Assembly: GCA_019637585.1 (NCBI GenBank)
Contig: JAHBVL010000003.1
Span: forward strand, 310,001-374,000
Origin: Thermomicrobiales bacterium
GTDB lineage: Bacteria > Chloroflexota > Chloroflexia > Thermomicrobiales > UBA6265
Length of the DNA stretch: 64,000 nt
Reading direction: 5' to 3'
Positions 41,336 to 50,324 of the stretch are shown here, in pieces. How positions within the stretch are numbered: the first letter of the stretch is position 1; each line of letters begins with the position of its first letter. Both the position numbers and the translations under genes were made by a program. The notes beneath the pieces were generated by a model, which did no database searches, had not been told where the DNA came from, and saw nothing but the letters and a program-made list of their open reading frames with translations.

Positions 41336-42430
41336 CTAGCTCGCCAGATTCCTGCCATCTTCGCCAAAGAGGTGGGCGTGCTCCAGATTGAGCACGAGGG
41401 TCACTGCCTGCCCTGGTTCGACTGGCAATCTCGCTTCCGTGCGAGCCATCCAGTCGACATTGCCAGTCTGTGCCCGCACATAGAGGTCCGATCCCACCGG
41501 TTCCACCAGCGACACCACCCCATCGAGCGCGATCTTGTCGCCACTGGCCTCGACGGCTCCAACCCGCACCTCGATGTCCTCTGGCCGAACGCCGAGCGCC
41601 ACATCGCTCCCAGCCGTCACGGCTGAAGCCGCTCCTGCCAGCTTGCTGTTCAGCGGAACAACGAATCCGTCACCGCCGAACGTGGCGCCATCGAGCTTGC
41701 CGGTTTGCAGATTGATCCGCGGACTGCCCAGGAAAGCGGCGACGAAGGTGTTCGCCGGGTTGTCGTAGACGTCCTGGGGACGGCCCACCTGCTGGACCAC
41801 GCCAGACCGCATCACCACGATGCGATGCCCCATGGTCATTGCTTCGATCTGGTCGTGGGTAACATAGATCGTCGTCGTCTGCAGCCGCTCGTGCAGCTTG
41901 AGTAGCTCTTCGCGGGTCTGGACGCGGAGCTGGGCGTCGAGATTCGACAGGGGCTCATCCATCAGAAAGACGGCTGGTTCGCGGATGATCGATCGGGCCA
42001 GCGCCACCCGCTGCCGCTGACCGCCGGACAGCTGTTCCGGCCGCCGGTCGAGCAGCCCGTCCAGGCCCAGGATGGCGGCGGTGCGGGTGACTCGCTCCCT
42101 GATCTGATCTTTCGGAACCTTGGTCATCTTCAGCGGAAAACCGATGTTCTCCTGCACCGTCATGTGGGGATAGAGCGCGTAGTTCTGAAAAACCATGGCC
42201 ACATTGCGGTCGCCAGGTTTGACGTAGTTGACGACTCTGCCATCGATGCGAATCTCGCCGGCAGTGACATCTTCCAGCCCAGCCACCATTTTCAGCAGCG
42301 TGCTCTTGCCGCATCCCGAGGGACCCAGCAACACCAGGAATTCGCTATCGTCGACGGTCAGGTTGACGTTGTGGACCGCACCGGTCTCACCATACGACTT
42401 GCCGACCTGAATGAACTCAACTTGCGCCAC
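41336..42430 (-). CDS. Sugar ABC transporter ATPase of the first CUT1 system
   Basis: The 364-residue protein is a MalK/UgpC-type ATPase. It has Walker A GPSGCGKST, VFQNYALYPHMTV, LSGGQRQRVALARS, VFLMDEPLSNLDAQLR and THDQIEAMTMGHRI, and a C-terminal TOBE domain with LGVRPEDIEVRVG. It is the last gene of an operon with two permeases and a binding protein and lies 30 bases after the second permease. It forms the cytoplasmic motor of that importer. Unlike the orphan ATPase at 23084-24193 it has its own partners. Confidence 0.92.
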   Translation of the reverse strand: MAQVEFIQVGKSYGETGAVHNVNLTVDDSEFLVLLGPSGCGKSTLLKMVAGLEDVTAGEIRIDGRVVNYVKPGDRNVAMVFQNYALYPHMTVQENIGFPLKMTKVPKDQIRERVTRTAAILGLDGLLDRRPEQLSGGQRQRVALARSIIREPAVFLMDEPLSNLDAQLRVQTREELLKLHERLQTTTIYVTHDQIEAMTMGHRIVVMRSGVVQQVGRPQDVYDNPANTFVAAFLGSPRINLQTGKLDGATFGGDGFVVPLNSKLAGAASAVTAGSDVALGVRPEDIEVRVGAVEASGDKIALDGVVSLVEPVGSDLYVRAQTGNVDWMARTEARLPVEPGQAVTLVLNLEHAHLFGEDGRNLAS

Positions 42431-42460
42431 GAACTGCCTCTCGCCCGGATGGAGATCCGG

Positions 42461-43348
42461 CTATTCCTTCAATGCTCCCGCGATCGATCCAGCAATGAAA
42501 TACCGCTGCAGGAAGATGAACACCAGAATCATCGGCAACATGGAGAGCACCGCCGCAGCCGAGTTCAACCCCCAATCCTGGGTGAAGTCAGAGGTCAACG
42601 ACCGGGCTCCGACGGTCAGCGTGGCCATCTGCGGTTTGGTCGCCGCAACCAGTGGCCAGAGGTAGCTCGTCCACTGGGTCATGAAGGTGAACACGCCGAG
42701 CACCACCAGACCGGGTTTGATCAGCGGCAGGATGACCCGCCGGTAGATCTGGAACTCGGAGCAGCCATCGAGCCGGGCGGCGTTTTCCAGATCGCTGGGG
42801 AGTGATTCGATGAACTGGCGCATCATGAAGATGCCGATCGGGCTGGCCAGACCGGGCAGAATCAGACCCCAGTAGGTGTTCAGCAATCCCAGTTCGCGCA
42901 CGATGATGAATGTCGGAATCAGGAGTGCGGCAAAGGGCACCATCAGCGAAATCAGGACCAGCAGGAAGAGGGGCTCCTTGCCCGGGAAACGCATCTTGGC
43001 GAATGCGTAACCAGCCATCGAATCGACCACGAGTTTGATCAGCGTCACCGAACCCGCCACGATCGCCGAGTTCATCAGCCATCGCCAGAACGGATATCGG
43101 TCGATCAGGTTGCGGTAGTTGTCCAGGGTTGGTTCGTCCGGCAGCCAGTCGGGCGGATAGGCGAACAGGGACATGGTGCTCTTCAGCGATGTCGACACCA
43201 CATAGCCGAATGGCACCATGGCGATGAACGCCGCCACGATCAGGATGATGTAGATCGCCAGTTTGTAAAGGGAAGCGGTCGACAGGATGCCTCGCCGGGG
43301 TGGAGGCGGGACGGTGGCATCGAGTTCCGGAAAGTGTGTTTCGACCAT
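42461..43348 (-). CDS. Sugar ABC permease, MalG type
   Basis: The 295-residue membrane protein has six hydrophobic segments and the EAA loop in the C-terminal half (LENAARLDGCSEFQIYRRVILPLIKPGL) that contacts the ATPase. The N-terminal part SLKSTMSLFAYPPDWLP.. is typical of the MalG-type half. Its start lies four bases after the other permease stop, so they are translated together. Confidence 0.9.
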   Translation of the reverse strand: MVETHFPELDATVPPPPRRGILSTASLYKLAIYIILIVAAFIAMVPFGYVVSTSLKSTMSLFAYPPDWLPDEPTLDNYRNLIDRYPFWRWLMNSAIVAGSVTLIKLVVDSMAGYAFAKMRFPGKEPLFLLVLISLMVPFAALLIPTFIIVRELGLLNTYWGLILPGLASPIGIFMMRQFIESLPSDLENAARLDGCSEFQIYRRVILPLIKPGLVVLGVFTFMTQWTSYLWPLVAATKPQMATLTVGARSLTSDFTQDWGLNSAAAVLSMLPMILVFIFLQRYFIAGSIAGALKE

Positions 43349-43352
43349 TGCG

Positions 43353-44303
43353 CTACCGTTTTCTCAAGAGCCGAATTTCGATCAGGGCCAGAACCAGAAT
43401 GAGCATCAGCAGCGTGAAGCTGAGCGCGGCGCCGAATCCCACCTTGTCGGTATAGGCGAAGGTGGTTTGCTGGATGTACCAGACCACGGTCGCCGTCGAG
43501 TTCTGGGGGCCGCCGTTGGTCATGATGCTGACCGAATCGAACAGCTGGAGATTCCAGATGGTGGCCATGACCACGGCGAAGAAGATCGTCGGCCGCAGAA
43601 GCGGAATCGTCAGGTGGCGGAAGCGCTGCCAGGCATTGGCGCCATCGATCGCCGCCGCCTGATAGAGCTCCTTCGGCAATCCGATCAGAGCCGCCAGGAA
43701 GAGAAGCGTCCAGAACCCCACACCACGCCAGACTTCGAGCATCGTGATCGACTTGAGCGCCATGTCCGGGTCGCCGATCCAGTTCACCGGATCGCGTCCC
43801 AGCTTGACCAGCGTCATGTTCAGAATGCCGAAATCCCGGTGCACGACAAACTGCCAGATCAACGCCGCAACGACATATGGCGTCAAGGTTGGCAGATAAA
43901 AGACCGACCGGAAAACACTGCCGCCCCGTGTCGCCTGCTGCAACACCAAAGCGAGAAACATCGAAATCACGAAGACCGAAGGAATCGCCATCAGACAGTA
44001 GACGAGCGTGTTCTTGATCGATGTGATGACCAGATCGTCACGAAACACATTGCGCCAGTTGTCGAGTCCGACATAGACGCGAGGAGAGATGATGCCGCCA
44101 TTATGGAAGGTATAGAAAAACAGGAACCCAATGGGAATCACAAGGAATGCGATGAAGAAGACTGCCGCCGGAACCAGAAAAAGGTAGGCCGTCGCCGTCC
44201 GGCGCAGCAGGTACCGCCGCTGTTCTCGTTTGTGCTCCTCCGGCGACAGGGAAAGCTGGCCGGCAGCACCGATCTCAGTTGATGTCAGCGTGATGTCACT
44301 CAT
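43353..44303 (-). CDS. Sugar ABC permease, MalF type
   Basis: The 316-residue membrane protein has six hydrophobic segments. The first loop VIPIGFLFFYTFHNGG and the EAA loop ELYQAAAIDGANAWQRFRHLTIPLL are typical of MalF/UgpA-type permeases. A strong hairpin separates it from the binding protein gene upstream. Confidence 0.9.
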   Translation of the reverse strand: MSDITLTSTEIGAAGQLSLSPEEHKREQRRYLLRRTATAYLFLVPAAVFFIAFLVIPIGFLFFYTFHNGGIISPRVYVGLDNWRNVFRDDLVITSIKNTLVYCLMAIPSVFVISMFLALVLQQATRGGSVFRSVFYLPTLTPYVVAALIWQFVVHRDFGILNMTLVKLGRDPVNWIGDPDMALKSITMLEVWRGVGFWTLLFLAALIGLPKELYQAAAIDGANAWQRFRHLTIPLLRPTIFFAVVMATIWNLQLFDSVSIMTNGGPQNSTATVVWYIQQTTFAYTDKVGFGAALSFTLLMLILVLALIEIRLLRKR

Positions 44304-44334
44304 CGGTGTCGAACACTCGCCCCATGTGCTGGAC

Positions 44335-44375
44335 AGGCAGCCGGATTCGTTCCAGATGAAACGAACCGGCTGCCT
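44335..44375 (-). promoter_or_regulatory. Intercistronic hairpin between binding protein and permease genes
   Basis: AGGCAGCCGGATTCGTT pairs with AACGAACCGGCTGCCT over 16 base pairs with one bulge. There is no run of T on the minus strand after it. Such hairpins protect or attenuate the binding protein message so that it exceeds the permease message. Confidence 0.65.
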
Positions 44376-44406
44376 GCGGAGGGTCTGCTAGAGCCCCGCT
44401 TGCTTG

Positions 44407-45780
44407 CTAGACGAGGCCGTTGATGATCTCGGCGGCGTTGGCCATGGCCTCTTCGCCGGACTGCTCACCCCGGTATGCCTTCTCCACTTCCGGCCACATG
44501 GTGCGGACCATTTCCGCCCAGTTGACGTGGATCTGTGGCGGCTGCACCATCGGCACCAGCTCAGCCTGGATCTTCTCCAGGTGCTGATTGTTGTACTCGG
44601 GCACGCTATCGACCCGCACCGTCTGCAGACCAATTGTGGCTGCATACGGGTTGATCACGTCAGCGCTGGCGAACCACTTGACGAACTCCCAGGCCGCTTC
44701 CTTGTTCTCGCTGCCCTCGGAGATCGTGGCGTAACCGAAGTTGCCCATGGCGGTCTGCTTGGTGCCATCTTCGCCGAACGGCGCCATGGCCACATCGTAT
44801 TCAAACGGCAGTCCGTCGCCCGCATCCCAGGCGGTCGTCCGCCACGACTCGTCGTGCAGGATGGCGATGCGGCCAGCGGCGAAGAGCGCTGCGGCGCCGT
44901 CCCAGTCATATGCACCGACTTCCGGCGTGACCTTGTCGACCGACTGCAGATCGCCGAGGAATTGCGTGCCCGCGGCGCCATTCGGCGAGACATTCTGGGT
45001 GCTCAGGTCGTCGGACAGGATGTCGGCGTGGTCGTTGTGAATCCACGGGAACCAGTCCCAGAACGCCGAATTGGCTGCCGAGTCGCGCAGCTCGAAACCA
45101 TAGACGCCATCGCCCGTCAGCGCGATCGCGGCTTCGCGGAAGTCGGCCCGGGTGGTCGGGAATTCGCTGATTCCAGCGGCTTCGAAGAGATCGAGGTTGT
45201 ACCAGATGTTGAAAACCGCGCCCAGAACGCCGACGCCAAACTCGGCGCCGCCGATGTTGACAACGTCCCAGGTGAAGGGAGCAATTGCCTCGCGCTCGCC
45301 CGCCCAGGCGGCATCGTTGGCCAGCGCGGTGATGTCGGCGATCAGGCCTTCAGAAACCCAGCGGGCGAGCACCTGATCGGTGTTGTAGACGACATCCCAT
45401 GGATCGTCGCTGGCGTAACCGGCGGTCAGCTGCTCGGGCATCGTGGCCCAGTCGTAGAACTCCGGCTGCAGCGTGATTCCCGGGTGGGCTGCTTCGAATT
45501 CAGCCTTCATCCCGTCCCAGATCTCAGCGTCGTTCGCCGCATGCACGCCCTTGACGAAGCGAATGGTGGCGTCAGCCTGCTTCGCCCATCGCTTGACACC
45601 CATTGCAGGCGCCGGAGCGGCGATGGCATCCCCGATTCGGGTCGCCGCGGCAACGCCGACGCCGGCGGCGGTCATCTTGAACATGAACTCCCGGCGATTG
45701 ATGGAGTGGCGAGAGTAGTCGATGACTGCTTCCCGCCGGAGCTTGGCTCGATCGAAAGGTGACAATCGTTTATCCGTCAC
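44407..45780 (-). CDS. Sugar-binding protein of ABC transporter, Tat-type signal
   Basis: The 457-residue protein begins with a Tat-like NRREFMFKMTAAGVGVAAATR (residues 28-48, NRREFMFK). The mature part, starting near ATIRFVKGVHAANDAEIWDGM, is a type 1 solute-binding protein with EQLTAGYASDDPWDVVYNTDQVLARWVSEG and ENKEAAWEFVKWFASAD. The GTG start is set by GGAGGT eight bases upstream; longer frames lack this. It is the first gene of the transport operon and has a near-perfect promoter. The sugar is unknown. Confidence 0.9.
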   Translation of the reverse strand: MTDKRLSPFDRAKLRREAVIDYSRHSINRREFMFKMTAAGVGVAAATRIGDAIAAPAPAMGVKRWAKQADATIRFVKGVHAANDAEIWDGMKAEFEAAHPGITLQPEFYDWATMPEQLTAGYASDDPWDVVYNTDQVLARWVSEGLIADITALANDAAWAGEREAIAPFTWDVVNIGGAEFGVGVLGAVFNIWYNLDLFEAAGISEFPTTRADFREAAIALTGDGVYGFELRDSAANSAFWDWFPWIHNDHADILSDDLSTQNVSPNGAAGTQFLGDLQSVDKVTPEVGAYDWDGAAALFAAGRIAILHDESWRTTAWDAGDGLPFEYDVAMAPFGEDGTKQTAMGNFGYATISEGSENKEAAWEFVKWFASADVINPYAATIGLQTVRVDSVPEYNNQHLEKIQAELVPMVQPPQIHVNWAEMVRTMWPEVEKAYRGEQSGEEAMANAAEIINGLV

Positions 45781-45950
45781 AGTTGAGAACCTCCAGATGA
45801 CATCGACACGCGCCAGACACCCTGGACGCGCTGTACCCGTCGTTCGCCTTCGGTCGTGCACCGATGGGCGACCGTACCTTTCAGCGGACCGGCATCGCTC
45901 CGACAATTCAACGGCTGTGTTGGAATTCCTTTACTCGAAAGGCGATACCG

Positions 45951-45979
45951 AGTATAAAAGCGCTGCATTTGACTGTCAA
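45951..45979 (-). promoter_or_regulatory. Sigma70-type promoter of the first sugar ABC operon
   Basis: On the minus strand TTGACA (45974-45979) is followed after exactly 17 bases by TATACT (45951-45956). A leader of about 165 bases separates it from the binding protein start. Confidence 0.8.
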
Positions 45980-46068
45980 TTGCGGGTCCCAGTGCTGTAC
46001 CGCAACCTGACGAGCGCCGTCTGCTCACCCTTGACCGGATCGATTATTCCGAAGGAGATGGCGGCTCG

Positions 46069-48111
46069 ATGGGAGATTACTCCGCGTCGGTACAGGTGGG
46101 CATCGACACGGGCGGCACGTTCACCGACCTGGTTGCGTTCGACCCAGATAGTGGCGAAATCAGCACATTCAAGACCCCGTCTGTCCCCTCCAAACCGGGG
46201 CAGGCACTGCTGAATGCCATCGATGGCGCTGGCATTCCGATGCAATCGATCGAGGGACTGGTCCACGGCACTACCGTGGCGACCAACGCCCTGATCGAGC
46301 GAAAAGGCGCCCGGGTGGCCTTTGTCACCACATCCGGACACGAAGACATTCCCTACATTCAGCGGATCAACCGGGAGACGCTGTACAACCTCCACTGGCG
46401 AAAACCGAAACCGCTGCTCCAATGCCGGACCGACACGTTTGGCGTGCCGGAGCGGCTCTCCAGCGAAGGGGCGGAGCTGCGGCCAGTCGACACCGACGCC
46501 GTAATCGCGCACTGCCGGCAGATGCGCGATCAGGGCATCGAAGCGGTGGCGATCTGCCTCCTCTTCGCGTACGTCAATCCCGAGCACGAACAGCAGGTGC
46601 TGGAGATCGTCGAGCGGGAGCTGCCGGGACTGCCAGTATCGGTGTCGCATGTCGTGGCGCCGATCTGGCGCGAATACGAACGCGCTTCGACGACGATCGC
46701 CGACGCCTATCTGAAACCGCTGATGCGTCGTTATGTCGGCAGCCTGACCGAATCGTTGACGACTGCGGGACTGACAGCCCGCTGGACGATCATGAAATCG
46801 AATGGCGGCGCCATGCAGGCGGTTGCCGCGGCCGACAACCCGATTCAGACCGCCCAATCCGGTCCCGCCGGCGGCATGCTTGCCGCGGCGGCTATGGGTA
46901 TTCAGGCGGGCCATCCCGATCTGCTGACCCTCGACATGGGGGGCACCAGCGCCGATGTCGGCGTGATCATCGACGGCGAACAGAAACACACCACCGCCTA
47001 TGAGATCGAGTGGGGCGTACCGGCAGCGATTCCGTTGATCGACATCAAATCGATCGGCGCCGGGGGCGGCAGCATCGCCTGGGTCGATGCCGGCGGCTTC
47101 TTGCGCGTCGGTCCGGAAAGCGCCGGCGCCAACCCCGGTCCTGCCTGCTACGGACATGGCGGCCAGCGCCCGACCGTCACCGACGCCAATCTCATCCTGG
47201 GACGTCTCGATCCAAGCTACTTCCTCGGCGGGCGCATGACGCTCGATGAAGAGGCATCGACCCGGGTGATGACTCCCCTGGCGAACCAGCTCGGCATGAC
47301 CGTGGTCGACCTGGCTTCCTCCATCGTCGAGATCGCCAACGAGAATATGGCCAGCGCCATCAAGATGGTCTCGATCGAGCGGGGTCACGACCCTCGCCGC
47401 TTCACCCTCTTCGGGTTTGGCGGAGCCGGACCGCTGCACGCGGCGGCAGTCGCCCGGTCGCTTCGCATTCCCAACGTGCTGATTCCCCTCTATCCGGGCA
47501 ATGCGTCGGCGCTGGGTATGCTCATCGCCGACCGGCGCGTCGACAAGATCTGGACCAAGGCCTACAAGTCGACGAATATCGACGCTCCCCTGGTCGAGCA
47601 GCAGTTCGCCGAGATTCGCGACGCCGCCATCGCGGAGCTGCGTGCCGAAGGGTTCACCGGCGAACCAGACATCTCCTACTCGATCAGCATGCGGTACCTC
47701 GGCCAGAACTACGAAACCGAAGTGCCGATTTCACCCGAAGCCGTCACCGCCGAAGGACTCGCCGAGGCCTACGACAGCTTCATCCGCGTCCATGAGGAGA
47801 TCTATGGCTACGCCATCGAAAACGAAGTGATCGAGCTCGTCTCATTCCGGGTGACCGCGTCCGGCAAACGGGCCTCGCCCCGGCTGGCCGTGGTTCCAGA
47901 ATCGGAAACCGTCCCTGTGCGGGGCATGCGGGAGGTCTACTTCCGGGGCATGGGCTACGTACCAGCCCAGGTGATCACCCGCTACCTCCTCCAACCGGGC
48001 ACGACGATCGAAGGACCGTGCGTGATCGAGGAACCGGGCTCCACCACCCTCGTCGAACCAGGCATGACGGTCAACGTCCTGGAGGATGGCCAGCTGGTGA
48101 TTTCGCTATGA
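46069..48111 (+). CDS. Hydantoinase/oxoprolinase subunit A (HyuA family)
   Basis: This is the large ATP-dependent subunit of a hydantoinase/5-oxoprolinase/acetone carboxylase-type enzyme. The 680-residue protein opens with the actin-like ATP site VGIDTGGTFTDLVAFD, then VHGTTVATNALIERKGARVAFVTTSGHEDI, TLDMGGTSADVGVI, GAGGGSIAWVDAGGFLRVGP and FGFGGAGPLHA, all typical of the family. The ATG follows GAAGGAG by about 12 bases; the ATG at 46058 is out of frame. Its HyuB partner follows after a 205-base gap that holds a repeat. The substrate cannot be told from sequence. Confidence 0.9.
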   Translation: MGDYSASVQVGIDTGGTFTDLVAFDPDSGEISTFKTPSVPSKPGQALLNAIDGAGIPMQSIEGLVHGTTVATNALIERKGARVAFVTTSGHEDIPYIQRINRETLYNLHWRKPKPLLQCRTDTFGVPERLSSEGAELRPVDTDAVIAHCRQMRDQGIEAVAICLLFAYVNPEHEQQVLEIVERELPGLPVSVSHVVAPIWREYERASTTIADAYLKPLMRRYVGSLTESLTTAGLTARWTIMKSNGGAMQAVAAADNPIQTAQSGPAGGMLAAAAMGIQAGHPDLLTLDMGGTSADVGVIIDGEQKHTTAYEIEWGVPAAIPLIDIKSIGAGGGSIAWVDAGGFLRVGPESAGANPGPACYGHGGQRPTVTDANLILGRLDPSYFLGGRMTLDEEASTRVMTPLANQLGMTVVDLASSIVEIANENMASAIKMVSIERGHDPRRFTLFGFGGAGPLHAAAVARSLRIPNVLIPLYPGNASALGMLIADRRVDKIWTKAYKSTNIDAPLVEQQFAEIRDAAIAELRAEGFTGEPDISYSISMRYLGQNYETEVPISPEAVTAEGLAEAYDSFIRVHEEIYGYAIENEVIELVSFRVTASGKRASPRLAVVPESETVPVRGMREVYFRGMGYVPAQVITRYLLQPGTTIEGPCVIEEPGSTTLVEPGMTVNVLEDGQLVISL

Positions 48112-48137
48112 GCGCTGTTCACCATGCCGGCGAGAAC

Positions 48138-48149
48138 GCCATAAATGGC
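48138..48149. repeat. Family E palindrome copy 2
   Basis: GCCATAAATGGC is followed by GAGGCTACGG. This is the reverse-oriented equivalent of the copy at 36043, which reads TAGTCTCGCC before the palindrome. The central bases are identical after reversal. Confidence 0.55.
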
Positions 48150-48176
48150 GAGGCTACGGCGAACGGCACACATTCC

Positions 48177-48293
48177 GTCATCCCGACCGGAGCGAAGCGG
48201 AGTGGAGGGATCTCTCGTTGGGGTCTGCCAGCGCCGCATATGAGCAGCTTGCCAAACGCGAACGAGAGGTCCCTCGACGACGCTCGGGATGAC
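48177..48293. repeat. Family D repeat between hyuA and hyuB
   Basis: The element starts GTCATCCCGACCGGAGCGAA and ends CGACGCTCGGGATGAC. The inner inverted parts GGGATCTCTCGTT and GCGAACGAGAGGTCCC pair with each other. The same element of about 117 bases recurs at 55480-55596. Confidence 0.85.
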
Positions 48294-48316
48294 CGTTGTG
48301 CAACGGAAAACGAGAG

Positions 48317-50056
48317 ATGACCATGACCGCCGAAACCATACCCAGCAAAATCGATCCGGTCACATTGACCGTCATCGACAACTTCCTGACCTCCACCTGC
48401 CGCGACATGGGCGTGACCATGATGCGGGCGAGCTATTCGCCGATCTTCAACGAGTCGCTCGACTTCTCCTGCGTGATTTTCGATCCGGCAGGACAGATGC
48501 TGGCCCAGGCCGAGTTCTGTCCCTCCCAGATCGGCACGATCAAGTTCACGGTCAACTGGACGCTCGATGAGCTCGGTCTGGACGCGTTCGAGCCAGGCGA
48601 TGTGCTGATTCACGACGATCCCTACAGAGGGTCGGGGCACGTTCCCGAGCATATGGTGCTCAAACCGGTTTTCTACAACGGCAAAATCTTCGCCTTTGTG
48701 GCCAATGTCGCCCATATGTCCGAACCGGGAGCCAAAACGCCCGGCGGTCTTTCGGGCGACGCCACCGAGGTCTTCCAGGAGGGGCTCCTGCTGCCGCCGG
48801 TCAAGATCAAACGGCGCGGCGAAGATGTTCCCGATATCTGGAAGATCATCCTGGCCAATCACCGCACACCCAAGGTCACCTACGGCGACTTCCGGGCGAT
48901 GATGGCGTCGCTCGATCTGGCCGAGGCTCGCATGATCGAGCTGCTCGATACCTACGGGGAGGAGCTGGTTCGGTCGGCATCCGCCGAGCTGCTGGCCATC
49001 GCCGAACGGCGCATGAAAGCAGAGATTCGCTCGATTCCCAATGGCGTCTACACCTTCGAGGACACGATCGAAGACGACGGGATCACCGATCAGGACTACC
49101 CCATGCGGTTGCGGTTGCTGGTGCGGGATGAGGACATCATCGCCGACTTCACCGGCTCGGCTCCGCAGGCCACTGGACCGGTCAACGCCATCTACGCGGT
49201 CACCGCGTCAGCGGTCTACAACGCCTTTCTCCATCTGACCGACCCGACGATCCCGCGCAACGAGGGGTGTTACCGTCCCTTCACCATCATCGCGCCGCCG
49301 GGTACGATCGTGAATTGCTCCTTCCCGGCGCCGGTGGCGGGAGGCAACACCGAAACGAGTCCGCGCATCACTGACATGGTGTTCGGGGCCCTCCAGCATG
49401 CCATTCCGGACCGGATCGTCGCGGCCTGCGGCGGCACCTCCTCGCCATTCCTCTTCGGAGGCACCGATCCCCGCACTGGCGATCTCTACGCCCACTTCCA
49501 TTTCGAGGGTGTCGGCTGGGGAGGACGGCGCGGGATCGACGGCAACGACATGGTGGTCACGATCAACGGCAACTGCCGCAACACACCGGTCGAGGTTTTC
49601 GAAACGCGGTATCCCTCGTTCCTGATCGAGGAGTACCGCCTCCTGACCGATTCCGGCGGACCTGGTCAATGGCGAGGCGGTCTCGGCGGACAGCGCATCC
49701 TGACCGTCACCAACGAGGTCACCGTCAGCGCATTGCTCAACCGGATGAAAACCGATCCCTGGGGGGTGCTGGGCGGCGGCGATGGCGCCCGGGGTGGACT
49801 CTGGTTCAAAGCGGCGGGAAGCGAGGAATGGCGCACCTTCGTCGAGGCGTTCGGTACCCATTCGCCTTCCAAGTTCTCCGGCATTCCCCTCAAACCGGGA
49901 GACCAGGTGAAGCTGGTCATGCCGGGCGGCGGCGGGTATGGATCGCCTGCCGACCGCGATCCCGCGTCGATCGAGCGCGATATCGCCAACGGATTCATTT
50001 CCACTGAACGGGCGAAGCAGGACTACGGCTACGCAGCACAGGGATGGTCGAAATGA
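48317..50056 (+). CDS. Hydantoinase subunit B (HyuB family)
   Basis: The 579-residue protein is the HyuB subunit. It has IDNFLTSTCRDMGVTMMRASYSPIFNESLDFSC, DVLIHDDPYRGSGHVPEHMVLKPVFYNG, SVGNTETSPRI-like GGNTETSPRITDMVF, FHFEGVGWGGRRGIDGNDMV and GGPGQWRGGLGG near the end. The first ATG (48317) has only GAGAG close by, and the ATG two codons later is equally good. It partners HyuA. Its stop overlaps the small gene that follows (ATGA), so that product is made in step. Confidence 0.9.
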   Translation: MTMTAETIPSKIDPVTLTVIDNFLTSTCRDMGVTMMRASYSPIFNESLDFSCVIFDPAGQMLAQAEFCPSQIGTIKFTVNWTLDELGLDAFEPGDVLIHDDPYRGSGHVPEHMVLKPVFYNGKIFAFVANVAHMSEPGAKTPGGLSGDATEVFQEGLLLPPVKIKRRGEDVPDIWKIILANHRTPKVTYGDFRAMMASLDLAEARMIELLDTYGEELVRSASAELLAIAERRMKAEIRSIPNGVYTFEDTIEDDGITDQDYPMRLRLLVRDEDIIADFTGSAPQATGPVNAIYAVTASAVYNAFLHLTDPTIPRNEGCYRPFTIIAPPGTIVNCSFPAPVAGGNTETSPRITDMVFGALQHAIPDRIVAACGGTSSPFLFGGTDPRTGDLYAHFHFEGVGWGGRRGIDGNDMVVTINGNCRNTPVEVFETRYPSFLIEEYRLLTDSGGPGQWRGGLGGQRILTVTNEVTVSALLNRMKTDPWGVLGGGDGARGGLWFKAAGSEEWRTFVEAFGTHSPSKFSGIPLKPGDQVKLVMPGGGGYGSPADRDPASIERDIANGFISTERAKQDYGYAAQGWSK

Positions 50057-50283
50057 CTGACGTTTCCACCGGAATCGAACGATCGCACGGGCATTGGATC
50101 ACGCCATCCGTGAGCTATGTCGAGCCCCTGCGCATCTCGTGCGAGCTCTGCGGACGGCCCATCGCCCGGCGCTACTGGCAGGAACGGATCGGTGGCGAGG
50201 CGCGCATCTTCTGCGAAGAATCGCACGCCGATCTCTACCTCACCTACTGGCTGCCAACGTGGGGCGCAGACCGGAATCCGTAG
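50053..50283 (+). CDS. Small Cys-rich protein after HyuB, possible gamma subunit
   Basis: The 76-residue protein has the central stretch LRISCELCGRPIARRYW and RIFCEESHADLYLTYWLPTWG. The Cys-x-x-Cys, a further Cys and the following His could bind one zinc. The start overlaps the hyuB stop in ATGA. Small zinc proteins accompany acetone carboxylase-like HyuA/B pairs, so I infer a third subunit or assembly factor. There is no recognised family and the length is too short to test further. Confidence 0.65.
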   Translation: MTDVSTGIERSHGHWITPSVSYVEPLRISCELCGRPIARRYWQERIGGEARIFCEESHADLYLTYWLPTWGADRNP

Positions 50284-50297
50284 CCTGGCCCATCTTG

Positions 50298-50324
50298 GGC
50301 GGGCGCTCGCCGAGCGCCCCTACG
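50298..50324. repeat. Family A arm at the end of the SPFH gene
   Basis: GGGCGCTCGCCGAGCGCCCC followed by TACG is the reverse of GTAGGGGCGCTCGGCGAGCG. Its TAG is the stop codon of the SPFH gene. Confidence 0.7.
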
